The notes below the pieces were generated by a model. That model saw nothing but the letters and a program-made list of their open reading frames with translations, was not told the origin of the DNA and ran no database searches. Both the position numbers and the translations under genes were made by a program. This document shows, piece by piece, positions 56,744 through 64,000 of a stretch of DNA of 64,000 bases. Each line of letters begins with the position of its first letter. Within the stretch, counting starts at the first letter, position 1. This DNA is from Pirellula sp. (GTDB lineage: Bacteria > Planctomycetota > Planctomycetia > Pirellulales > Pirellulaceae): the NCBI GenBank assembly GCA_021300155.1, contig JAJTID010000001.1, forward strand, positions 124,001 through 188,000, given 5' to 3'.

Positions 56744-58999
56744 GTGAAAATCGTGAATATGAAGTCGATTTTGCTGCTATTAGCAATGGTTGTGGAAGTG
56801 ACTAGAACTGCAGTGATGGCATCGGATACAGCCGGTCAAACGACAACAGCCGATAACGCGGTAGTGCCGAGTTTTCGGCGCGATGTAATGCCTGTCTTTT
56901 TCAGAGCCGGTTGCAATTCCGGTACTTGCCACGGATCAGCACGCGGCAAAGACGGTTTCATGCTCTCGCTATTTGGGTACGATCCAGCTGGCGACTATCG
57001 CCGAGCGGTTGAAGAGATACCGGGGCGCCGAGTCAATGTTGCCATGCCGCGCGAGAGTTTGTTGCTGCTCAAAGCCCTAGGTGCAGTGCCTCATACCGGC
57101 GGAAAGCGAATCGAGTCCGACAGCGATCTGGCTAAAACACTTGTTGCTTGGATTGACGCTGGTGCCCCCGACGACGTTGGTACCATACCTGATGTAGCAG
57201 GCATTCACGTTTCGCATCCAGCAATGGTCTTTGACAAACCCGGCGCGTCAGAGAGCATGCGAGTCATGGCCACCTACGAAGACGGATCTACCCGCGACGT
57301 GACATCATTAGCACTGTTTGGTACCAACAATCCAAGCGTTGCCGATATCGATTCAAATGGTCGGGTCAATGCTAAAGGTTCAGGTAACACAACCGTCTTT
57401 GCTCGTTTCAGCCGTTTTACTGTCGGTGCCGAGGTAATCGTGTTGCCGCCGGGCGATCATTTTGCTTGGCCCAACCCTCCTGAGAACAATTTCATCGATA
57501 CTCTTGTGTTTGAGCGGCTCAAGAAGCTACGGATCGTTCCAACTGAAATTTGCGACGACGAGACATTCCTTCGACGAGTGACACTCGACCTAGCGGCGCG
57601 TCCACCCACGGTTGACGAATACAAAACCTTCAAAGAGGACATGTCAGCGGGAAAGCGAGCGGAGAAAATCGACGCGTTGCTCAAAAGCGAAGATTTCAAC
57701 GATTACCAGACAGCCCTTTGGGGTGAACTCCTGCGGGTGAACAGTCATGACTATACCGGGCGGGCTGATTCTCACAAACCAGCGAATGCATTTTTGGGCT
57801 GGATCCGGGACCAGGTAGCAGCCGATCGACCGTTCGACGAGGTCGTCGCTGATATGGCGACTGCGGTTGGCAGCACGAATATCGATGGTCAAACAGGCCT
57901 CTACACCATGTTGATCAAAGACTACAAACTCAATCCCAAGGTATTAGCTGCGGACTTTTCCCAGCTATTCCTTGGAGTGCGAATGCAGTGCGCCGAATGT
58001 CACAACCACCCATTCGACCGATGGACGATGGATGACTACTACGGTTTCGTCAGCTTCTTCACGTGCGTCAAGCGAAAGACAGGCAGCGACAGTCGCGATC
58101 GTCGAGTCGTATTTGATCCATCAGCGCCGCCGGCTATGCATGCGGTTGATGGCCGGCCAGTCCCAGCAAAGTTACTCGGAGAACTAACGCCTGTTGGAGG
58201 CGAAGGAGATCCTCGTCGTGCGCTTGCAGATTGGATCAAGAGCCCAGCAAATGACCTCTTCAATCGAAATATTGTCAACCGAATTTGGGCGCAATTGCTC
58301 GGTGTCGGAATCGTTGACCCAGTAGATGACTTCCGTGCCACAAATCCGCCGTCTAACGGTCCACTTCTCGACGCGCTTGCAGCTCGGTTCGTGGAGAACG
58401 GGCGTCGGATTCGCCCCATCTTTCGCGACATCTGCAATTCCCGAGTCTACCAGCTATCGGTCCAGCCGACTCCTTCAGGAAGAGATGATACCAGACAGTT
58501 CTCGCACGCACGCCTTCGAAGACTTCGAGCAGATGTACTGCTCGACTCCATTGTAGCCGTCACGGGCGTACCTCGATCACTTCCCAATTCACCGGTCGGC
58601 ACCAAGGCCATCAATTACATTAACCGCAAACAATCCTACGCAGCTACGGGTGATTTCGTGCTCGATACCTTTGGGCAGTCGCCACGGAAGACCGTTTGTG
58701 CATGTGACACCAGGACCGATCCATCGCTGTCGCAGGTCATGCATCTTCTGGTTGGTGACACTGTCGGTACAAGGGTTCATACCGCTGCTAAGAACGGAGT
58801 GCTCAAAGAGATCGTAGATGCCGATTCAAATCCGGATCGGATCATCGACGCTATCTTCATTCGCGTTCTTGCTCGACGCCCAACCAAGGAAGAGTTAGAG
58901 TCCATGCTCGAACTTGTCGAGGAAAACAATTCGTCTTCTATCTATCAAGACATTTTCGCTGGACTGATCAGCTCTAGCGAGTTCCTCTTTAATCATTAA
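56744..58999 (+). CDS. Big2-DUF1549-DUF1553 protein with CX4CH cytochrome-like motif
   Basis: About 751 residues from GTG 56744. A signal segment is followed by a CNSGTCH motif (CX4CH-type, about residues 61-67), an Ig-like Big2 domain (about 160-225, [20 protein letters not shown] and [17 protein letters not shown]), then DUF1549 ([17 protein letters not shown] and [19 protein letters not shown], a CXXCH) and DUF1553 ([11 protein letters not shown] through the C terminus). Two candidate haem sites suggest an electron-transfer or redox role. An AGGGA site lies about eight bases before the GTG; ATG 56759 is the alternative start. Confidence 0.9.
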   Translation: MKIVNMKSILLLLAMVVEVTRTAVMASDTAGQTTTADNAVVPSFRRDVMPVFFRAGCNSGTCHGSARGKDGFMLSLFGYDPAGDYRRAVEEIPGRRVNVAMPRESLLLLKALGAVPHTGGKRIESDSDLAKTLVAWIDAGAPDDVGTIPDVAGIHVSHPAMVFDKPGASESMRVMATYEDGSTRDVTSLALFGTNNPSVADIDSNGRVNAKGSGNTTVFARFSRFTVGAEVIVLPPGDHFAWPNPPENNFIDTLVFERLKKLRIVPTEICDDETFLRRVTLDLAARPPTVDEYKTFKEDMSAGKRAEKIDALLKSEDFNDYQTALWGELLRVNSHDYTGRADSHKPANAFLGWIRDQVAADRPFDEVVADMATAVGSTNIDGQTGLYTMLIKDYKLNPKVLAADFSQLFLGVRMQCAECHNHPFDRWTMDDYYGFVSFFTCVKRKTGSDSRDRRVVFDPSAPPAMHAVDGRPVPAKLLGELTPVGGEGDPRRALADWIKSPANDLFNRNIVNRIWAQLLGVGIVDPVDDFRATNPPSNGPLLDALAARFVENGRRIRPIFRDICNSRVYQLSVQPTPSGRDDTRQFSHARLRRLRADVLLDSIVAVTGVPRSLPNSPVGTKAINYINRKQSYAATGDFVLDTFGQSPRKTVCACDTRTDPSLSQVMHLLVGDTVGTRVHTAAKNGVLKEIVDADSNPDRIIDAIFIRVLARRPTKEELESMLELVEENNSSSIYQDIFAGLISSSEFLFNH

Positions 59000-59059
59000 T
59001 GCCTCGGCATCACAGGTTCGGACTGCGCCGTTCAACCCTCACTCGACTCGGAGATTACC

Positions 59060-60484
59060 TTGAAGCTATTACGTCGCCTGCCTCTTCCGATTTTTGCAGT
59101 GATTCTGACTTTTGCATTCGTAGCCAACATCCGCGCTCAAGTTGGTAAGGAAGAAAATAGTAAGGACCATAATGGTAAACCCATTACGTTCGAGGACGAT
59201 GTCGCAGCAATTTTTAAGAAGTCCTGTTCGGTATGCCACGGCGATGGTAAGCAGGAGGCTGGCTTGAACCTCGCAAACTATGCGGCTGTTATGAAAGGGA
59301 GTGGAGGGGGGGAAATTGTCGTAGCCGGCCGGTCCTCGGCGAGCCGGCTCATCGAAGTACTCAGGTCAACGGAAGAAGGGGAACGCATGCCTCCGGACGG
59401 AGAAAGATTGTCCATCGAGGCAGTATCCATGATTTCGCAGTGGATTGATACTGGACTAAGGGAGAACGCTGGCAGTTCGGTGGCAGCGATGCGAACTCTC
59501 GGGTTCAAAGCTGCACCACTCGCCGATGGGGCGCTGGGGGCGGTTCCAACGAACTTGCCTACAATAAACCCGATTGAAACACGACGCCCCTATCCGTTAC
59601 TAGCCTTGGCTACCAGTCCACTTGCACCAGTCGTGGCTGCCAGCCGGTACACGGCAATCGAACTTCTAACCCCATCATCGCGAAGTCCGCTTGGGACGCT
59701 CCCATTTCCAGAGGGTGAGCCGCTGGTAATCACATTTAGCCGATCCGGCAGATTGCTTCTCGTTGCTGGCGGTAAGCCTGTTCAGAGTGGGGTGGTTGTG
59801 CTTTTCGACGTAGCGACAGGAAAACGACTCGCGACCGTTGGTGACGAACCCGATGCGATCATCGCAGCGGATATCTCACCTGACGAGAAACGGGTGGCAA
59901 TCGGCTGCACGAGCCGGCTCGTAAAGCTCTATTCTACTGAGGATGGCAGCCTTCAAGCGACGATTAACAAACATACCGATTGGGTTACCGCAGTCGCATT
60001 CTCGCCAGATGGAAAGTATTTGATCACGGGGGATAGGATCGGCAATATCCATCTCTGGGATGGAGCGACGGGCGGAGTGATCCTCCCCCTTTCCGAGCAC
60101 AAAAAGTCGGTCCGAGCTCTCTCATGGCGGAGTGACTCGAATGTCATCGCATCGTGCGGCGAAGATGGTACTCTCGTGTGGTGGGACGTGAAAGATGGTT
60201 GGCCATTAGAGACCAAACCAAACGCTCACCCCGGTGGTGTACTCGACTGTCGGTTCGGACCGCAGGGGGAACTAGCGACTTGCGGTCGAGATGGCACTGT
60301 AAAGCTTTGGTCTACTGATGGAATCGAAAAATCGAAAATACTGCTCAACGAATTGGTATCGGCAGAGTTTCAAGCTCCGAAGGGTGTGCGACTTCTGCCG
60401 ATCCGAGTTGCTATGTCGGGCGACAGCGAAACTGTAATTATCGGCGATACGGGTGGCGATTTGCACGCATGGAAGGTTCCTTAG
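59060..60484 (+). CDS. Planctomycete cytochrome-c domain plus WD40 protein
   Basis: A 474-residue protein with a signal peptide (about 1-26), then a PSCyt1-type cytochrome domain ([21 protein letters not shown] at about 56-60, and [12 protein letters not shown] with an axial-type Met). WD40 repeats follow from about residue 220: [57 protein letters not shown] and [10 protein letters not shown]. The TTG start at 59060 has GGAG seven bases upstream. It follows the DUF1549/1553 gene by 60 bases. It probably partners that protein. Confidence 0.9.
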   Translation: MKLLRRLPLPIFAVILTFAFVANIRAQVGKEENSKDHNGKPITFEDDVAAIFKKSCSVCHGDGKQEAGLNLANYAAVMKGSGGGEIVVAGRSSASRLIEVLRSTEEGERMPPDGERLSIEAVSMISQWIDTGLRENAGSSVAAMRTLGFKAAPLADGALGAVPTNLPTINPIETRRPYPLLALATSPLAPVVAASRYTAIELLTPSSRSPLGTLPFPEGEPLVITFSRSGRLLLVAGGKPVQSGVVVLFDVATGKRLATVGDEPDAIIAADISPDEKRVAIGCTSRLVKLYSTEDGSLQATINKHTDWVTAVAFSPDGKYLITGDRIGNIHLWDGATGGVILPLSEHKKSVRALSWRSDSNVIASCGEDGTLVWWDVKDGWPLETKPNAHPGGVLDCRFGPQGELATCGRDGTVKLWSTDGIEKSKILLNELVSAEFQAPKGVRLLPIRVAMSGDSETVIIGDTGGDLHAWKVP

Positions 60485-60598
60485 GGATTTTTTCCCTTGT
60501 TAATTCGGTTTCATTCGTAAATGACGGGTTTCTGCCGGAGATATTTCAGTGCGAGTTTCAAATTCGGCGGTTTTTGTTTTTTAGGATGGAGTAAAAGC

Positions 60599-61708
60599 AT
60601 GATGAGGCGGTACAGAGACGGATTCACTCTAGTGGAGTTACTTGTAGTGATTGCGATTATTGGGATCTTGGTGGGATTGCTATTGCCAGCAGTTCAAGCG
60701 GCTCGTGAAGCGGCGCGAAGAATGCAGTGCACGAACCAGCTGAAGCAGTTTGGGTTAGCATTGCATAATTACGCGGATGCGTACAAAAGATTCCCGGCAG
60801 GGTCAGGCGGATCTGGCGGTCCAACCGGTATGGGCAATCCGCGAAGTAACCAAAATCGCATCAATGCGATGATCGGTCTATTGCCTTTTGTGGAGGAAAG
60901 TGCCCTCTACAACATGATTCAGGCTCCGCAGACTTTTGGAGCCAATTCTTTTCCGCCAGGTGGCCCCGCTCCTTGGGAAGCAAGTTACGATCTTTGGGGC
61001 TCGCAATTTCAAGTGAAGGGAATGAATTGCCCCTCCGATAGCCCAGTTGGCGACCCTCGTGGTGGACGCTGGGCAGGTGGTGCCGCCGCGACGACAAGTT
61101 ACGCGTTTTGCCATGGCGATCACATGACTGGTATTCAAGACCAAGGTGCATATCAACGACGCGGAATGTTCGGTACAAGAAGCTGGACTGGCTTTAAGGA
61201 CATTACCGACGGTACAAGCAACACGATGGCGATATCAGAGCGTTGTTTCCCGAAGGGAGACCGATCTCTTTTTGGAAGAACGATCGAAGGACTAACTGGA
61301 ATCACAACCAATCCAGCGCTATGTTTGGCTCAAGTCGATCGCGCAACTCGACAGATTCGCGCTTCCGTGCCAGCGTGTGGTGGATTCCCATGCATTTCGG
61401 TATATCGAACGGGCGGAACGCGTGCCTATGATGGGATGCCGATCTACACAGGATTCAACGCCATCTTGCCGCCCAATAGTCCATCCTGCTTGATCGGTAA
61501 TATCAACACGCGAGGAGTTATGTCGGCCCAGAGTTGGCATACTGGAGGTGTCAACTGTGTTTTTGGCGATGGCTCCGTTCGGTTCATTTCCGAGAGTATC
61601 GATGCTGGGAATTCAGGGGCTCCCGAAAGTCTAAGCGGACCGAGTCCATACGGAGTTTGGGGGGCGCTCGCAACCATTAATGGTGGCGAAGTAGCCAGCG
61701 AACAGTAA
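60599..61708 (+). CDS. DUF1559 prepilin-like H-X9-DG protein (second copy)
   Basis: A 369-residue DUF1559 protein with the start [18 protein letters not shown] (cleavage after Gly8), [20 protein letters not shown] and [17 protein letters not shown] (H-X9-DG). ATG 60599 has GGAG seven bases upstream; the longer frame is not expected to be used. It parallels the copy at 26.6 kb, including the lipoprotein that follows, but the two proteins differ in the middle third. Confidence 0.93.
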   Translation: MMRRYRDGFTLVELLVVIAIIGILVGLLLPAVQAAREAARRMQCTNQLKQFGLALHNYADAYKRFPAGSGGSGGPTGMGNPRSNQNRINAMIGLLPFVEESALYNMIQAPQTFGANSFPPGGPAPWEASYDLWGSQFQVKGMNCPSDSPVGDPRGGRWAGGAAATTSYAFCHGDHMTGIQDQGAYQRRGMFGTRSWTGFKDITDGTSNTMAISERCFPKGDRSLFGRTIEGLTGITTNPALCLAQVDRATRQIRASVPACGGFPCISVYRTGGTRAYDGMPIYTGFNAILPPNSPSCLIGNINTRGVMSAQSWHTGGVNCVFGDGSVRFISESIDAGNSGAPESLSGPSPYGVWGALATINGGEVASEQ

Positions 61709-61861
61709 CGCAACTTGATGTGCGATGTGGCCGAGTTGAATCGCGACTCGGCTTGAACCTGGTACGCTAAATTGTGCGGTAATCGAATTCGCCGGCACTC
61801 GCGGCACTACAGAGATTCCGGTGAATCCCACTAAAGTCAATTCAAAGAGAGCTGCGTTTAG

Positions 61862-62323
61862 ATGTTGAAAAGTTGTTTTTGTGTTTCCCTGATCTGCTTC
61901 GGAATGTTATCCATCGTTGGATGTACTGGCGGACAAGAAGAGAATCCTAATTGGCCCAAGCGATTTCGCGCATCAGGAACGGTCACTTACCAAGGAAAGG
62001 CAATCGAAAACGCTGAGGTCACTTTCACAAGCAAAGCTGGGCACTCAACAGGTGTGGGCAAAACAGACAATGCTGGTCGTTTTCATTTGACAACACATAT
62101 CGAGAAAGATGGCGTGGTGGCGGGCCCCCACGTTGTTTCGATTCGTCGGGTCGAGGTTATCGATAAGACGCCAAAAGACGTCGACGTTTCGGCTGGTGGT
62201 GTCGCTCTCCCCCCAGAGATTAAGTGGATCATTCCTGAAAAATACTCGATAACAACCAAGTCCGGTCTGACTGCAGACGTCACCGAGTCGGGACCCAACG
62301 AATTCAAGTTCGATTTGAAGTGA
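61862..62323 (+). CDS. TTR-like (carboxypeptidase-regulatory-type) lipoprotein, second copy
   Basis: A 153-residue lipoprotein with a lipobox (LSIVGCTGG, Cys at about residue 21). A transthyretin-like sandwich follows: ASGTVTYQGKAIENAEVTF and GKTDNAGRFHLTTH. It is similar in plan to the 27.8-kb protein and again follows a DUF1559 gene. Its stop overlaps the GTG of the sigma-factor gene. Confidence 0.83.
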   Translation: MLKSCFCVSLICFGMLSIVGCTGGQEENPNWPKRFRASGTVTYQGKAIENAEVTFTSKAGHSTGVGKTDNAGRFHLTTHIEKDGVVAGPHVVSIRRVEVIDKTPKDVDVSAGGVALPPEIKWIIPEKYSITTKSGLTADVTESGPNEFKFDLK

Positions 62324-62838
62324 GCTCAGTACCCAGTCGACACTCGCTGTTTCTGCGCTCCTTCACCATGCATGAATCGAGTGTACGCGCGTACGTTCGA
62401 CGGTTGCTCCCTGCGCGAGCTGATGCGGATGATGTTATGCAGCGAGTCGCGTTGGTGTTGTGGGATAAGTTCGATCAGTTTCGCGAAGATGGGGATTTTC
62501 GAAAGTGGGCCTTCGGCGTTGCCCGATACGAAGTGCTAGCGTGGTTGCGCGATCATGGACGCGATCGGTTGGTACTCGCCGGTGATGTGGCAGAGATGAT
62601 AGCGAGTGAGTCAGCTGAGCAAGAGTCTCTATTCGAGCAACAACGCACGGCACTTCAGCTCTGCCTTGAGAAGATTGCTCCGCATAACCGACAATTGCTT
62701 CTCGAATGTTATCGATCAGACTTGAAGATTCAAACCGTTGCGGCCACTAGCGGTAGATCGGTCGGTGCCTTTTACCAGTGGTTGCATCGCATGAGACGCA
62801 TCCTTTTGGATTGTGTTCAACAAGAAGTGGCCAGGTAA
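62320..62838 (+). CDS. ECF sigma factor, Rhodopirellula/Verrucomicrobium type
   Basis: A 172-residue ECF-type sigma factor. Region 2 contains ADADDVMQRVALVLWDKFDQF and FRKWAFGVARYEVLAWLRDHG; region 4 contains ENCYRSDLKIQTVAATSGRS-like residues (LLECYRSDLKIQTVAATSGR) and YQWLHRMRRILLDC. The pattern matches the planctomycete/verrucomicrobial group. The GTG at 62320 overlaps the lipoprotein stop. Its FecR-type anti-sigma gene follows by three bases; it may control this operon. Confidence 0.9.
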   Translation: MSSVPSRHSLFLRSFTMHESSVRAYVRRLLPARADADDVMQRVALVLWDKFDQFREDGDFRKWAFGVARYEVLAWLRDHGRDRLVLAGDVAEMIASESAEQESLFEQQRTALQLCLEKIAPHNRQLLLECYRSDLKIQTVAATSGRSVGAFYQWLHRMRRILLDCVQQEVAR

Positions 62839-62841
62839 AAA

Positions 62842-64000
62842 ATGCGTATGAATGATCTTGATTTCCTGATCAATCGCTATATCGACGGACTTGCTTCCGA
62901 GCATGAAGTTGCACAGCTAAACGAGATCCTGCGGTCCAACGCGCAGTCGCGGCAGATATTTGCAGAGCACCTCAACATCGATTCAGCGTTGGCCGAAGTT
63001 GCTGCGGGTTTACCCGGCAAACAAGCGGCAATCGATGACATCGTTCAACTGAATCAAAGGGCTTTGTTTTCCAATGCGATTGCATACTCTATTACTGCGG
63101 TAGCTGCCGCGGTCGTGATTTCTGTTGGAACCTGGCTTTGGTTAGCAAACTCAACGAGCAACCGAATTGCAAGCACACCAGCTGTTTCCATCAATGACAT
63201 TTCTGAAAATAGTACCTCAAGTGTAGCCGTTTTCGTCGATGAAGCAGGGGCCAAGTTCGCTTCGGACCGAGGGCCGTTCGGAAGAAAGTTCGAACCGGGA
63301 GATTACGAATTGGTCGCTGGCGTGGCACACCTACGGTTCGCCTTGGGCGCTGAAGTGATTCTCAATGCGCCCGCTCGCTGGACAATCTTGGATTCGATGC
63401 ATGTTCGAGTCGAGTATGGAAAGCTGCGCGCGATCGTTCCGCCATCGGCAAAAGGGTTTTCGATCATGACGCCGGATGCGGAGTATATCGATTTGGGAAC
63501 CGAATTTGCATTGGGTGTCGATAAGAGTGTAGGCGCAAGCGATCTTTATGTATTCGATGGTCAAGTGAATGTGGCGAATAATTCGTCGAAACAAGTGATG
63601 CAAGAGGTGTTTGAAGGCGAAGCCAATCGCTATAGCCAAGGCGTCGCCGAGCCAGCTCCTAAGATGGATGCAGCGGATTTTCCCACACCTAACCAAATCG
63701 GCTTGGTACGTTGGCAAAGTCACATCGAACAACTACTGAAAGCCCCAGGATTGATCGCCTTTTTCCCGTTCCACAAAACGAACGATGAATCGGTTCTTGG
63801 GAACGAACTCAGGCACACAGAACATGCCATCCCAGACGGACGAATTGTTGGGGCTCGTTGGGTGTCGGGACGCTGGCCCGGAAAAGACTCGCTGCTCTTT
63901 GACGGGGACAACGAACGTGTGGAGTTGAGTATCCCCGGAGCGTTTCGAGAGTACACCATCGCGGCGTGGATCAAGATTGATCGCTTGGATTATGAAATGA
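62842..64000 (+). CDS. FecR-like anti-sigma/LamG protein (3' end outside window)
   Basis: At least 386 residues, cut by the window end. It starts NDLDFLINRYIDGLASEHE, a cytoplasmic anti-sigma-like segment, followed by one transmembrane helix (about 78-97), a FecR-type beta domain (about 140-245, LRAIVPPSAKGFSIMTPDAE and IDLGTEFALGVD) and the start of a LamG domain (about 335 onward, LLFDGDNERVELSI). AGG lies about seven bases before the ATG. It probably restrains the preceding sigma factor and senses something at the surface. The remaining domains lie past 64000. Confidence 0.88.
   Translation, partial: MRMNDLDFLINRYIDGLASEHEVAQLNEILRSNAQSRQIFAEHLNIDSALAEVAAGLPGKQAAIDDIVQLNQRALFSNAIAYSITAVAAAVVISVGTWLWLANSTSNRIASTPAVSINDISENSTSSVAVFVDEAGAKFASDRGPFGRKFEPGDYELVAGVAHLRFALGAEVILNAPARWTILDSMHVRVEYGKLRAIVPPSAKGFSIMTPDAEYIDLGTEFALGVDKSVGASDLYVFDGQVNVANNSSKQVMQEVFEGEANRYSQGVAEPAPKMDAADFPTPNQIGLVRWQSHIEQLLKAPGLIAFFPFHKTNDESVLGNELRHTEHAIPDGRIVGARWVSGRWPGKDSLLFDGDNERVELSIPGAFREYTIAAWIKIDRLDYEM

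Noticed and set aside
1-64000. tRNA, rRNA or CRISPR features
   Set aside because: No clover-leaf, conserved rRNA stretch or regularly spaced repeat was recognised by eye; a covariance-model scan would be needed to exclude a tRNA.

Overview
The window looks like chromosomal DNA of a planctomycete, most likely a Pirellulales/Rhodopirellula-type bacterium. The case rests on lineage-typical families: two DUF1559 (H-X9-DG) prepilin-like proteins, a DUF1501 protein, a DUF1549/DUF1553 protein, a cytochrome-WD40 protein, a Rhodopirellula/Verrucomicrobium-type ECF sigma factor with a FecR/LamG partner, a CxASR sulfatase and a PQQ-repeat protein. Base composition is near balanced, and many short divergent transcription units are present. 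No rRNA, tRNA, CRISPR array or intact insertion sequence was recognised.

1-10.3 kb: a type IV pilus / type II secretion-like assembly locus. A divergent GAF-like/HD-GYP gene (cut by the window start) faces a single run of a pseudopilin, a response regulator, a PAS histidine kinase, a STAS protein, the GspE/PilB ATPase, the GspF/PilC platform, and PilM-, PilN-, PilO- and PilP-like genes. The signalling genes sit inside the assembly operon, and the STAS gene overlaps pilB by 4 bases. The secretin and prepilin peptidase are not in the window.

10.3-26.5 kb: mostly housekeeping genes. They include two small membrane proteins, a NusG/RfaH-like factor, an outer-membrane-like protein, a DciA/DUF721 protein, a lipoprotein with an HExxH motif, YgfZ, a squalene-cyclase-fold protein, Hsp20, a four-helix membrane protein coupled to RibD, a MurE-like ligase with a degenerate catalytic motif, ValS and AMP nucleosidase.

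26.6-36.5 kb: a DUF1559/lipoprotein pair, DinB, a PQQ beta-propeller protein, a membrane-spermidine-synthase fusion, MutY (catalytic Asp position occupied by Glu) and flotillin-like FloA with an overlapping unknown gene.

36.5-52.6 kb: a sulfatase, ThiO, an AGCS transporter, an aminotransferase, an AGE epimerase with QueE and divergent QueF, a TIM-barrel isomerase with an OleB-like hydrolase, ArsR beside a decayed PiT phosphate transporter, a TrkA_C protein and an orphan 642-residue secreted protein. Three relics (a probable IS91-type transposase tail, the PiT pseudogene and a large serine recombinase) mark this as a worn accessory stretch.

52.7-64 kb: one long co-directional block of DUF1501, a giant PPC-like secreted protein, Big2-DUF1549-DUF1553 with a CX4CH motif, cytochrome-WD40, DUF1559, a TTR-like lipoprotein, an ECF sigma factor and FecR-LamG (cut by the window end). 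It looks like a self-regulated cell-surface module of unknown biochemical role and is the best candidate here for an undescribed system.
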